Assembly (NCBI GenBank): GCA_946614435.1
Contig: CAMOGW010000015.1
Location: 1-57,410 of the forward strand
Direction of reading: 5' to 3'
DNA length: 57,410 nucleotides
From: an uncultured Prevotella sp.
GTDB taxonomy: Bacteria > Bacteroidota > Bacteroidia > Bacteroidales > Bacteroidaceae
In this document: piece after piece, positions 1 through 7,216 of the stretch
Layout of the letters: every line of letters starts with the position of its first letter
Position numbering within the stretch: position 1 is the first letter of the stretch
Notes under the pieces: generated by a model
The model's input: the letters and a program-made list of their open reading frames with translations, nothing else
Told to the model about the DNA's origin: nothing
Database searches by the model: none
Translations under genes and position numbers: made by a program

Positions 1-158
1 TGGTGTTGAGTCAAGAGAGTGGCAACTATGGGGTTGACATCCCTAAGAATGTGTGGCATAAGCTGGAGTCGTTAGAGTCAGGGAGTGTTATCTTTGAATG
101 TAAAGAGGGGCCGTTTGTGAAGCATGAAGTTGAAGGGATCTTACACCTTCAACCTTAA
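1..158 (+). CDS. WbuC-family cupin metalloprotein, C-terminal end (partial)
   Basis: The third forward frame is open from the window edge to a TAA at 156-158 and gives about 51 residues. The segment IPKNVWHKLESLESGS followed by VIFECKEGPF resembles the end of WbuC-type cupin-fold metalloproteins, small proteins found in O-antigen and capsule loci whose role is not settled. The 5' part lies outside the window. The stop codon falls inside an AACCTTAACGAT repeat. This fits the polysaccharide genes at 3101 and 7217 onward. The family call rests on a short stretch, so it is moderate. Confidence 0.6.
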   Translation, partial: VLSQESGNYGVDIPKNVWHKLESLESGSVIFECKEGPFVKHEVEGILHLQP

Positions 159-178
159 CGATAACCTTAACGATAACT
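150..178 (+). repeat. AACCTTAACGAT minisatellite upstream of the S23-type gene
   Basis: Two tandem copies of AACCTTAACGAT plus a partial third lie directly before the ATG at 179. The first copy contains the stop codon of the preceding cupin gene. The same CCTTAA core occurs inside the next gene and, in the opposite orientation, just after it. Confidence 0.8.
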
Positions 179-610
179 ATGGCTGGCGCGAGAAATTTCA
201 GGGAGTATCCTGTATGGAAAGAGGCTGTTGATTATGCCACCTTTGTATATAAGGTAACTAGCAAAATGCCTTGGTTCGAGAAGAAAGGTCTTTGTGACCA
301 ACTTCAAAGGGCAGTCGTATCAATAAGTTCAAATATTGCAGAAGGTGCAGCACGATCTTCTGATGCTGATTTTGCACACTTCCTCGATTTCGCGCTAGGT
401 TCAGCGTTTGAGGTTGAGACACAGTTGACGATAGCAAAGAATGTGGGTTACTTTGATAACGTTGACCTTAACGTTGACGTTAACAATTGCAATGCTAACA
501 TTAACCTTGACCTTGACAAAAAGGGGGTGACGTACGAGATTTTGAGGGATAAAATTCATAGTATTGAACGTCAACTTAATGCTCTTATCTTATCCATCCG
601 TAAAGGTTAA
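179..610 (+). CDS. Four-helix-bundle protein, S23/IVP type
   Basis: A 143-residue protein of the four-helix-bundle family first described as the 23S rRNA intervening-sequence protein and related to the accessory Avd proteins of diversity-generating retroelements. The family signature is clear: FREYPVWKEAVDYA near the start, then LCDQLQRAVVSISSNIAEGAAR and an FALGSAFEVETQL helix. The molecular role of such stand-alone copies is unknown. Between helices 3 and 4 (about residues 94-115) is a low-complexity Asn/Asp/Leu stretch encoded by a CCTTAACG-type repeat, which lengthens the loop compared with typical members of about 120 residues. No reverse transcriptase or variable repeat is visible nearby, so a retroelement role is unlikely here. 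Both gene ends lie in minisatellite sequence. Confidence 0.85.
   Translation: MAGARNFREYPVWKEAVDYATFVYKVTSKMPWFEKKGLCDQLQRAVVSISSNIAEGAARSSDADFAHFLDFALGSAFEVETQLTIAKNVGYFDNVDLNVDVNNCNANINLDLDKKGVTYEILRDKIHSIERQLNALILSIRKG
454..518 (+). repeat. Minisatellite inside the S23-type gene
   Basis: The stretch is built from degenerate GTTGAC, CTTAAC and CCTTGAC units, the same core as the flanking repeats, and stays in frame within the four-helix-bundle gene. Confidence 0.7.
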
Positions 611-655
611 GGTTATGGTCATGGTTGAAAATAGGTTACGGTTAGGGTTAAGGTC
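601..655 (-). repeat. Inverted-orientation CCTTAACG minisatellite after the S23-type gene
   Basis: The gene stop at 608-610 lies in a run of GGTTAAGGTTA-like units, the reverse complement of the upstream AACCTTAACG units. The gene is therefore bracketed by inverted copies of one repeat family. From about 655 to 743 the sequence is degenerate repeat-like DNA with no gene seen. Confidence 0.7.
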
Positions 656-743
656 AAGACTGAATACGGTAAGGGTTATTGTTAGGATTAAGGGCGTTGC
701 TTGATTATAGGATGAGGGGACTTGTAGAACTTAGTAATAACGA

Positions 744-1775
744 ATGGTAGAAATGATAAGCTTTATACAGAAATCATTAGGATCGAAGGATGTTCAAAGT
801 ATCTTTGAGGCATACCTTCAGAAAATAGACTATCCCAAGAAGTGGATAGTGCTGACGGACTATTGTCTAGATGATCCGAATAAGGCGAATGTCATCACAT
901 TTGTTCTACTGCATTACAATAATGAGGAGGAGTATAAGGCACAGGAGCAGAAAATCCTAAAACTCCAGAAATCGGACATCAAGCATACGCGATATATCAG
1001 CAATAGACTGATGAGGTATCTGAGAAGACTGCCGGTATTTAGTTTCTCCTTCATCTTAAACAAGCGGGATGTACTTTTTGGGGATACGCCTACGAGCCAA
1101 AGAAAGGCAGTGATTGATAATCTCATTTCCGTAAGGGATTGCTTTCAAACGTGGTTGAAAACAGCATTGAGCACGGATATCGCAAACTATTACCAAAAGT
1201 CTATCAAGGATTTGGATACAGAAATAAAGAAGGTGTCAAGTGGAAAGAAGTTTAACGGACATGAGGATATTTTGTTGACAGCAGCACTCGGTGCATTATA
1301 TACGGCAGAGATATTGAAGAGAGTACCAGGGTTAGAAATTGTAGGATGGCTTCCAGACCGTGATAAGATAACCCAATCATGCAATGAAATAGCTATACCG
1401 ATTTTTCATTGCATGTTGCACAATCTCTTAGGCGGTAAGGATGTGCAATTCCATGTAGCAGATCCGAAAATAACAGGAAAGCCTTTCTACGATGCATTGA
1501 ACCGAATACCTGATGATATCTGTGCTGCCATCGCTGACTACACTTTTGCGCATCCAGGGATATCGAAGGAGAAATTCAGCCATGTTTTGCATGTACTGAT
1601 GGCTGGCAATCCATTTATGAGAGTTCATCGGCTGTTCAAGGATTCTACATGTTATCACTTTAGTACACTGTATTATAAGACAAATCTATGGATGACTATA
1701 AAGTTCTACTTACAAACGGTTTTAAGAGAAGTGATAGGATTTGTGAAAATGGTGAAGAATAAGATTTTTGGTTGA
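744..1775 (+). CDS. Unknown protein paired with an AbiGi-like gene
   Basis: A 343-residue protein that I do not recognise with confidence. A central YPKKWIVLTDYCLDD stretch (residues 30-44) and a later VGWLPDRDKI (200-209) each place conserved-looking acidic residues after a hydrophobic strand, loosely recalling RNase H-fold families such as DUF3800. That link is speculative. There is no signal peptide; the C-terminus is basic with aromatic and hydrophobic residues (about 305-343). The gene starts 133 bases after the S23-type gene and ends 21 bases before the AbiGi-like gene, so the two are probably co-transcribed. Composition is AT-rich compared with the polysaccharide genes. A role in phage defence is inferred from the partner and the position in a variable slot. 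Confidence 0.75.
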   Translation: MVEMISFIQKSLGSKDVQSIFEAYLQKIDYPKKWIVLTDYCLDDPNKANVITFVLLHYNNEEEYKAQEQKILKLQKSDIKHTRYISNRLMRYLRRLPVFSFSFILNKRDVLFGDTPTSQRKAVIDNLISVRDCFQTWLKTALSTDIANYYQKSIKDLDTEIKKVSSGKKFNGHEDILLTAALGALYTAEILKRVPGLEIVGWLPDRDKITQSCNEIAIPIFHCMLHNLLGGKDVQFHVADPKITGKPFYDALNRIPDDICAAIADYTFAHPGISKEKFSHVLHVLMAGNPFMRVHRLFKDSTCYHFSTLYYKTNLWMTIKFYLQTVLREVIGFVKMVKNKIFG

Positions 1776-1796
1776 TAAGTATATAGATGCTCGATA

Positions 1797-3080
1797 ATGA
1801 AGGATTATAATAGATACGATATGTCAGAGTGGGTTATACATTTTGTCCATGACCGCCAGTCAAAGGATGATTTGTATGCCTTGCGTGAAATATGCAAACT
1901 AGAAGAACCAGATGTAGAGTACAGAATACCTACATATTATGATAAAAGAAAGAGACCACATGATTTGACGGATGAACACTCAGATGATGAATGGTGGATT
2001 GGCGAGGATGCACCTGCTTTTGATGTTCTTCAGAAAATAATACATGACGGTTATATTAGAAGCGGATGGTCTCTAAGAGATTTTACACCAACTATCTTTG
2101 GCCCTTATTCTGCTGTATGTTTTACGGAAATGCCATTGTATGCTTTAATTGAATATGCCAAGTATCGAGGAAGGGTGTCGGGTTATGTCGGTAACTATGG
2201 AATTGCTTTCTTGAAGAGTGAGTTGTTCGATGCTGGTGCAAGACAAGTTATATATGGCTTATCCACCGACTATAAGGAGGCGACGGATCAAACTGATGCA
2301 TACTATGGATATGGGCAGAGATGCTTATCTGAAAAATGCGGAATCGGGATAGAAGAACAGTATAGGTATGTGAGCACAAATCTTGGAAAGGGTAAAAGAA
2401 TAGATTGGACGCATGAGCGCGAATGGCGCTGGCCCTTTAGGGGAGGTGATGAAGGTGTGGCTGGTATGCCATTCTTACTATCTGAAGGATGGGGATACCA
2501 GTTTAGTCAATTAGTGATTTTTGTCAGTACAGATGAGGAACAGCAGCAGTTACTTGACCAATTGAAAAACATGTATGACTCTAAAGGAAGGAATTGTGGA
2601 ATAGAATACAATATGTCACTAATCCCAGCCATTAGAGTATTATCTCTAGAAACGCTTTCCAATGCAAATATTGACAAGGATTATGTGAGAATAGAGGACG
2701 TTCCGTCGCTGCAAGTTAACGTGAGAACAAGATTGGCAGTTTCGGAATCAGCACTTTCACTGGTATCAGAAGCAGTGAAAGACGCTGCCATAGTTCACGA
2801 TAGAGCTATAGATGATTTTTTGAATAAAAACCCAGAATACAGCACGCCTCAGTTTAATTGGGGATCAGCAGGCGTATATACTAAAGGAAATACAGAGGTA
2901 ACTCAAGCTTTATTTGATTTGAATATTGCGAGCACATATGCGGACGGAAAATATATGTTTCATATAGGAAGAAGAATCTTCGATGATATGGATTTGGAAA
3001 ATATCGGTGCGCAAGCTGCGGCAAATTACCTTGGTGATAGATTAGGGCAACGATTCTATGTGTATGAAATACCTGACTAG
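1797..3080 (+). CDS. AbiGi/DUF4427-like putative abortive-infection protein
   Basis: A 427-residue cytoplasmic protein. The N-terminal half resembles the AbiGi family: EWVIHFVHD at residues 11-19, a CFTEMPL motif at 108-114, a YGIAFLK strand at 134-140 followed by VIYG at 151-154, and a THEREWR motif at 205-211. AbiGi is known as half of a lactococcal abortive-infection pair. The C-terminal part (about 300-427) may correspond to DUF4427, which I recall occurring with this domain. The CFTE/YGI/EREWR arrangement invites comparison with ADP-ribosyltransferase-like folds such as DarT, but that is inference. It follows the unknown 744-1775 gene after 21 bases and ends 20 bases before the polysaccharide dehydratase, so the pair is inserted within the locus. 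Confidence 0.7.
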   Translation: MKDYNRYDMSEWVIHFVHDRQSKDDLYALREICKLEEPDVEYRIPTYYDKRKRPHDLTDEHSDDEWWIGEDAPAFDVLQKIIHDGYIRSGWSLRDFTPTIFGPYSAVCFTEMPLYALIEYAKYRGRVSGYVGNYGIAFLKSELFDAGARQVIYGLSTDYKEATDQTDAYYGYGQRCLSEKCGIGIEEQYRYVSTNLGKGKRIDWTHEREWRWPFRGGDEGVAGMPFLLSEGWGYQFSQLVIFVSTDEEQQQLLDQLKNMYDSKGRNCGIEYNMSLIPAIRVLSLETLSNANIDKDYVRIEDVPSLQVNVRTRLAVSESALSLVSEAVKDAAIVHDRAIDDFLNKNPEYSTPQFNWGSAGVYTKGNTEVTQALFDLNIASTYADGKYMFHIGRRIFDDMDLENIGAQAAANYLGDRLGQRFYVYEIPD

Positions 3081-3100
3081 GAATAAAGTAATAATACAAT

Positions 3101-4309
3101 ATGTTCAATTTAGAGAAATTTATAGCGGATTCGGTGACGTTTAGACCGACTAGCATGTTTAAGGGAGATATTGAGGCAAATGCTGAGAAACTCACCCAAG
3201 AAATAAAAGGTAAGAAAGTCTGTGTGATAGGAGGTGCTGGTTCCATTGGTTCTAGCTTCATCAAGGCTGTTCTGAGGTTTGAACCAGCTTCAGTAGTAGT
3301 GGTGGACCTCAACGAAAACGGGTTGGCAGAGCTGGTACGCGATGTACGCTCAACGCAGGGGCTGTATGTTCCTGATGAGTTCCGTTGCTATACACTGAAC
3401 TTTGCAGACCCTATCTTTGAGCGCATCTTCCGTGAGGAGAGGGGCTTTGATATTGTGGCAAACTTCTCTGCACACAAGCATGTACGCTCTGAGAAAGACC
3501 GTTATAGTGTTCAGGCGTTGATAGAGAATAATGATATCAAGGCTAAGAAACTGATGGATTTGCTGACGGTATATCCTCCGAAGCATTTCTTCTGTGTTTC
3601 TACGGACAAAGCGGCTAACCCTGTGAACATCATGGGTGCCAGCAAGCGCATTATGGAAGACTTGGTGATGGCGTATAATAAATACTTTAAGGTGACGACC
3701 GCCCGCTTTGCTAATGTGGCATTCTCAAATGGTTCGCTTCCTGATGGCTGGATTCATCGTTTGCAGAAGAAGCAGCCGCTGGCAGCGCCAAGTGATGTGA
3801 AGCGTTACTTTGTTTCGCCTGAGGAGAGTGGTCAGATTTGTATGCTGGCTTGTATCCTTGGCAATGGTGGCGAAGTGTTCTTCCCGAAGCTGGGTGAAGA
3901 CCAGATGCTGACTTTCAGCAGTATCTGCGACAAGTTTGTAACGGCCAACGGTCTCGTAAAAGATCCTTGCAGCAGTGATGATGAGGCAAAGCGCAAGGCC
4001 GCTGCACTGGGATGGGATGACAATAAGTATCCTACGGTTTACTTTGGTTCTGACACCACTGGTGAGAAGGCATACGAGGAGTTCTATGTTCCTGGTGAGA
4101 AGATTGATATGCAGCGGTTCAAGGCTCTGGGCGTGGTGGAACAGACGGTAAGGCATTCATACGACGAGGTGGATGGTTTCTTTGAGAAGCTGGAAGGTAT
4201 TTTTGCGAAGGAAGACTTCACCAAGGCTCAGGTGGTAGATGCCATCAAGGAGTTCATTCCCAACTTTGAGCATGAGGAGAAAGGGAAGAATCTGGATCAG
4301 AAGATGTGA
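3101..4309 (+). CDS. UDP-GlcNAc 4,6-dehydratase-family protein (FlaA1/CapD type)
   Basis: A 402-residue short-chain dehydrogenase/reductase predicted to make a 4-keto-6-deoxy nucleotide sugar for surface glycans. The Rossmann nucleotide-binding motif GGAGSIG is at residues 44-50 with an acidic D69 at the end of strand 2. The active site shows STDKAANP at 167-174 and MGASK at 178-182: Met replaces the usual SDR tyrosine and an Asp-Lys pair is present, as in soluble FlaA1-type dehydratases. There are no membrane helices, unlike the long CapD/PglF forms. The product would suit the DegT aminotransferase at 7217, giving a 4-amino sugar, but about 2.9 kb of accessory DNA now separates the two. The exact substrate cannot be read from sequence. 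Confidence 0.85.
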   Translation: MFNLEKFIADSVTFRPTSMFKGDIEANAEKLTQEIKGKKVCVIGGAGSIGSSFIKAVLRFEPASVVVVDLNENGLAELVRDVRSTQGLYVPDEFRCYTLNFADPIFERIFREERGFDIVANFSAHKHVRSEKDRYSVQALIENNDIKAKKLMDLLTVYPPKHFFCVSTDKAANPVNIMGASKRIMEDLVMAYNKYFKVTTARFANVAFSNGSLPDGWIHRLQKKQPLAAPSDVKRYFVSPEESGQICMLACILGNGGEVFFPKLGEDQMLTFSSICDKFVTANGLVKDPCSSDDEAKRKAAALGWDDNKYPTVYFGSDTTGEKAYEEFYVPGEKIDMQRFKALGVVEQTVRHSYDEVDGFFEKLEGIFAKEDFTKAQVVDAIKEFIPNFEHEEKGKNLDQKM

Positions 4310-4384
4310 TGAAAGCTTTGTAGAACGGGGGGACGGGTACCTGTTTCACGAATAATAGGAGTCAGCAATAATCAATAGTTGAGA

Positions 4385-4690
4385 ATGCCAAGGCAGGCGA
4401 GACAAGCATCAGGAACTGGTATATATCATGTGATGATGCGTGGTATAAATCACCAGAACCGACGCACGCAGCAGGCGCAGAGCCAAACGTGTTTGAGCTA
4501 TGCCTTGCAAGAAGGAGGAAGACGAAGTCAATATCTTTGAGGAGCAGGAGGACTATTATCAGTTTCTTAATACCTAGGACATGATGGCTCTGTCGTATGA
4601 GCCTGATGGTACTCCCTCTGGAAGAAACTATACTGATAAGGTGAGATTGAACTGCTATTATTACCATCATTATTCTTTCATCAAGGATAT
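4385..4690 (+). pseudogene. Decayed REP-associated tyrosine transposase (RAYT, Y1_Tnp)
   Basis: The ATG at 4385 opens MPRQARQASGTGIYHVMMRG, a good match to the N-terminus of RAYT/IS200-like transposases. The frame is lost at the TGA at 4538. A second frame then gives DEVNIFEEQEDYYQFLNT (4521-4574), the next conserved block, and hits a TAG at 4575. A third stretch continues to about 4690. The catalytic HUH and tyrosine regions are missing. The enzyme must be dead. It lies between the dehydratase and the ATPase pair; the remaining 4310-4384 and 4690-4870 hold nothing I recognise. Confidence 0.8.
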
Positions 4691-4879
4691 TCAGATGATA
4701 TTCTGTACGGTGTTTGGCAAGAAGATGGAATATGGAGGAGAAATTATATGAAGTTTACATCATTTAAAAAGAAATTCAAAAGAGTTATGGAAGCAGTAGC
4801 ATGATGAAACAATTATGGGGGGAAAGTGATGCTAAAGAAAAAAATCTTTTGTTAGAGGTGTTAAATTCTGTTTTTTTGT

Positions 4880-4909
4880 TTTGCAACAACGTTTTTTTCT
4901 CTAATTTTG
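4880..4909 (+). promoter_or_regulatory. Bacteroidota-type promoter for the ATPase pair
   Basis: TTTG at 4880-4883 and TAATTTTG at 4902-4909 with an 18-base gap match the -33/-7 pattern. Transcription would start near 4916, about 30 bases before the ATG at 4946. Confidence 0.6.
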
Positions 4910-4945
4910 CTGTAATTTAGAATTTTTGCTAATAAGAGATTGACA

Positions 4946-6307
4946 ATGAGTACATATCGATATATTCTCTCAGACTATCACGCTGTTAAATCTGCTGATA
5001 TCATTATTGATGGAATTACAGTATTGGCAGGCGAAAATGGCTGTGGAAAAAGTACATTGTCGCGTTGGCTTTACTATATGGTCAATGGTTCAAAGAGGTT
5101 TGAACAATTTATGTATAGAGAATATATAAGGGCCATAGAAGAGCAGGCAAGTCGATGGGAGTTCGTGAGTAGGGACTTCCGGCGCTTCAGTATGAGTCAT
5201 GATTCTTCGGATGGGACCCCCCCAGGGTCTTTATTACCGTTACGTCAATCGCTTCGTCAGTTTAAGAATGTAAACAATATTGATGAACAATGTTTGGAAA
5301 AAATAGAACAAATCTATGTTCAGATGTTGCATTCGTTTGGCGAACAACTGGCATTGTATTTGGGTAAGATAAAAGAAGGACCACGACGAGAAAGGATCTT
5401 GTCGTATTTGAAAGTCAACGAAGATAATACAGAGAATGTTCAGCAGATTGTAGAGTCCTTTATGGAAAAGAATATGCGCTTGTTCAATCGGATAACCAGT
5501 ACCCTGCAATTAGGACTTGAAAATAGGGTATCAAGTAAATTCTTCGAAACCATAAGGGACAATTTTGATGAAACTGATGAGGCTCCCAATAATATTCAGC
5601 TATATGAAGATAATGTGGAATTAATCAATGGAGAACATGTGTCAGCATTGTTTAATTTGCAACGAGCTGTTTATGTAGATACACCTATGGCTCTTATGAA
5701 CGACTTTGCCGATAACGTGTTTTGGGATGAGTTGCGAAATTTAGTACTTGATAAGAAAGCGGAATTAGAATATAAAGAAAAGAAAATCCTGCATCGTATT
5801 AAAAGGATTATCCATGGTGAAGTAAGGTTAGTCGAAACGGATTCGCCTTTTAGCGAAGAAGAATTGAGGTATATTAGTTCTGACAATAAGGTTAATATCG
5901 AAATAGAAAAGACTGCAACAGGTTTTAAGACTTTTACTTATCTTCAGAGACTCTTAGAGAATGGATATCTTAATAGCGAAACGCTGCTTTTGATTGACGA
6001 ACCTGAGGCGCATCTTCATCCACAATGGATTGTGGAATATGCCAATTTATTGGTACTGCTCAGTAAAGAACTGGGTCTGAAAATAGTATTGGCCAGCCAT
6101 AATCCTGATATGGTTGCAGCCATCAGGGCAATTGCTGAACATGAAGAAATGTTGAAAAAGACACATTTCTATATCGCAAATTCAACTGAAGATGATTCTT
6201 ACCACTATGTATATAAGGATTTAGGTGGTGAAATTGGTGAGATTTTCACCTCTTTCAATATTGCTCTTTCACGAATTCAATCTTATGGAACCAGTGGTCT
6301 TCAATAA
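4946..6307 (+). CDS. AAA/ABC-type ATPase of a two-gene module
   Basis: A 453-residue cytoplasmic ATPase of the OLD/AAA_15/AAA_21 type. Walker A is GENGCGKST at residues 29-37. The Walker B and signature region is LLLIDEPEAHLHPQ near residue 350, followed by an H-switch LASHNPDMV near 385. No TOPRIM or nuclease domain follows, so an effector would have to be the next gene. The ATG at 4946 is preferred over the in-frame TTG at 4940. Its 3' end overlaps the next gene by 23 bases, which implies translational coupling. Such ATPase plus small-partner pairs are common in phage defence (for example Septu, PARIS, Gabija), but this partner matches none of those I know. The sequence is AT-rich compared with its neighbours, consistent with acquisition. 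Confidence 0.85.
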   Translation: MSTYRYILSDYHAVKSADIIIDGITVLAGENGCGKSTLSRWLYYMVNGSKRFEQFMYREYIRAIEEQASRWEFVSRDFRRFSMSHDSSDGTPPGSLLPLRQSLRQFKNVNNIDEQCLEKIEQIYVQMLHSFGEQLALYLGKIKEGPRRERILSYLKVNEDNTENVQQIVESFMEKNMRLFNRITSTLQLGLENRVSSKFFETIRDNFDETDEAPNNIQLYEDNVELINGEHVSALFNLQRAVYVDTPMALMNDFADNVFWDELRNLVLDKKAELEYKEKKILHRIKRIIHGEVRLVETDSPFSEEELRYISSDNKVNIEIEKTATGFKTFTYLQRLLENGYLNSETLLLIDEPEAHLHPQWIVEYANLLVLLSKELGLKIVLASHNPDMVAAIRAIAEHEEMLKKTHFYIANSTEDDSYHYVYKDLGGEIGEIFTSFNIALSRIQSYGTSGLQ

Positions 6308-7100
6308 TGAAATCGTAAGGAAGCATTCTCTTTGGAAAGATTGTGGATGTCTATTAAATAAGGATATCTCAAATCGTGATTATCCTGGGAAGAATTATTT
6401 TAATCCGCAAATTGAAGCTCTTGATATGGATTCGTATGAAAAGAAAAACTGTGGAGGGAATGCAGACTGTACAACTGATGCAGTGATAGGCTTAAGCTCA
6501 TGCAGAAATAAGACATTATACGATCATCGGTTACTTCTTGTTGAACTGAGAATGAATTATCAGAGTGCTGATACTCTGTCGAAAAGCTCAATGGATAATA
6601 AGGTGATTCATACAAAGCAGCTTTTAGGAAGTGGTTGTTTGCCTATCAATAGAAAAACTATTTTTGTTTTTACAGAAAAAGTAGCACCGCAGGCACGGCA
6701 CTGGGTGGAAGCCCAAAAGCATGAAGGGGGAGAAATTCAGAATTTTGTTGTATATTCTGTCAAAGAATTCAGAGACAATATCCTTTCTTATGATGAATTG
6801 CCTTATGTGGCAATATATGATGCCGCAACGATAAGTAATGATTTTCAGGTGTTTATACGGAATAATGATTGGCAGGGAGTATTTAATAAATTCGATTTTT
6901 GGATTAAGCTTGCAAATAAAATACAGTATTCAAATGTTTTTGAATATCATAGTCTCGCAAATATCATTGTATCTGAATGGAAAAAAGTAAGAGCTGTGAA
7001 TCCGTGCTTCCCTAATGAGGAGATTGAAATTGATGCTCAGATAATTGAAGAGGAAATTGGACTTCAATTTACATTCCAATTAAATGATAAATGTTCGTAA
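6285..7100 (+). CDS. Unknown partner of the ATPase; possible effector
   Basis: A 271-residue protein without a family I recognise. The ATG at 6285 gives a 23-base overlap with the ATPase; an upstream in-frame ATG at 6225 would overlap further and is less likely. The N-terminal third is rich in Cys and Gly (WKDCGC, then KKNCGGNADCTTD). At about residues 77-90 it has YDHRLLLVELRMNY, an acidic strand arrangement loosely like the D-x(n)-E-x-[KR] core of restriction-like nucleases, followed by K-rich VIHTKQLL. The C-terminal half contains a WQGVFNKFDFW stretch. No signal peptide or membrane helix is seen. The overlap shows it works with the ATPase; a nuclease role is only a guess. Confidence 0.75.
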   Translation: MEPVVFNNEIVRKHSLWKDCGCLLNKDISNRDYPGKNYFNPQIEALDMDSYEKKNCGGNADCTTDAVIGLSSCRNKTLYDHRLLLVELRMNYQSADTLSKSSMDNKVIHTKQLLGSGCLPINRKTIFVFTEKVAPQARHWVEAQKHEGGEIQNFVVYSVKEFRDNILSYDELPYVAIYDAATISNDFQVFIRNNDWQGVFNKFDFWIKLANKIQYSNVFEYHSLANIIVSEWKKVRAVNPCFPNEEIEIDAQIIEEEIGLQFTFQLNDKCS

Positions 7101-7158
7101 GCAGGCAATCTTAACGTATTATTTGAAACTCCTATAGAAAACTTTCATTGAAAATATA

Positions 7159-7188
7159 GGTTACATCGCAAGATGTGACCCTTTTTTT
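7159..7188 (+). terminator. Intrinsic terminator after the ATPase pair
   Basis: A 9-bp stem (7159-7167 with 7172-7180, one G-U pair) closed by a GCAA tetraloop is followed by seven T residues. It ends the accessory transcript before the aminotransferase gene. Confidence 0.85.
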
Positions 7189-7216
7189 GTTACATAATAA
7201 TCAAAGTTGTATATTT

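Noticed and set aside
179..610. Four-helix-bundle protein as part of a diversity-generating retroelement
   Set aside because: No reverse transcriptase and no template/variable repeat pair is visible in the first 8 kb.
4946..7100. Septu, PARIS or Gabija identity for the ATPase pair
   Set aside because: The partner has no HNH (Septu) and no TOPRIM/DUF4435-like acidic motifs (PARIS); Gabija would need a UvrD helicase and a TOPRIM ATPase.
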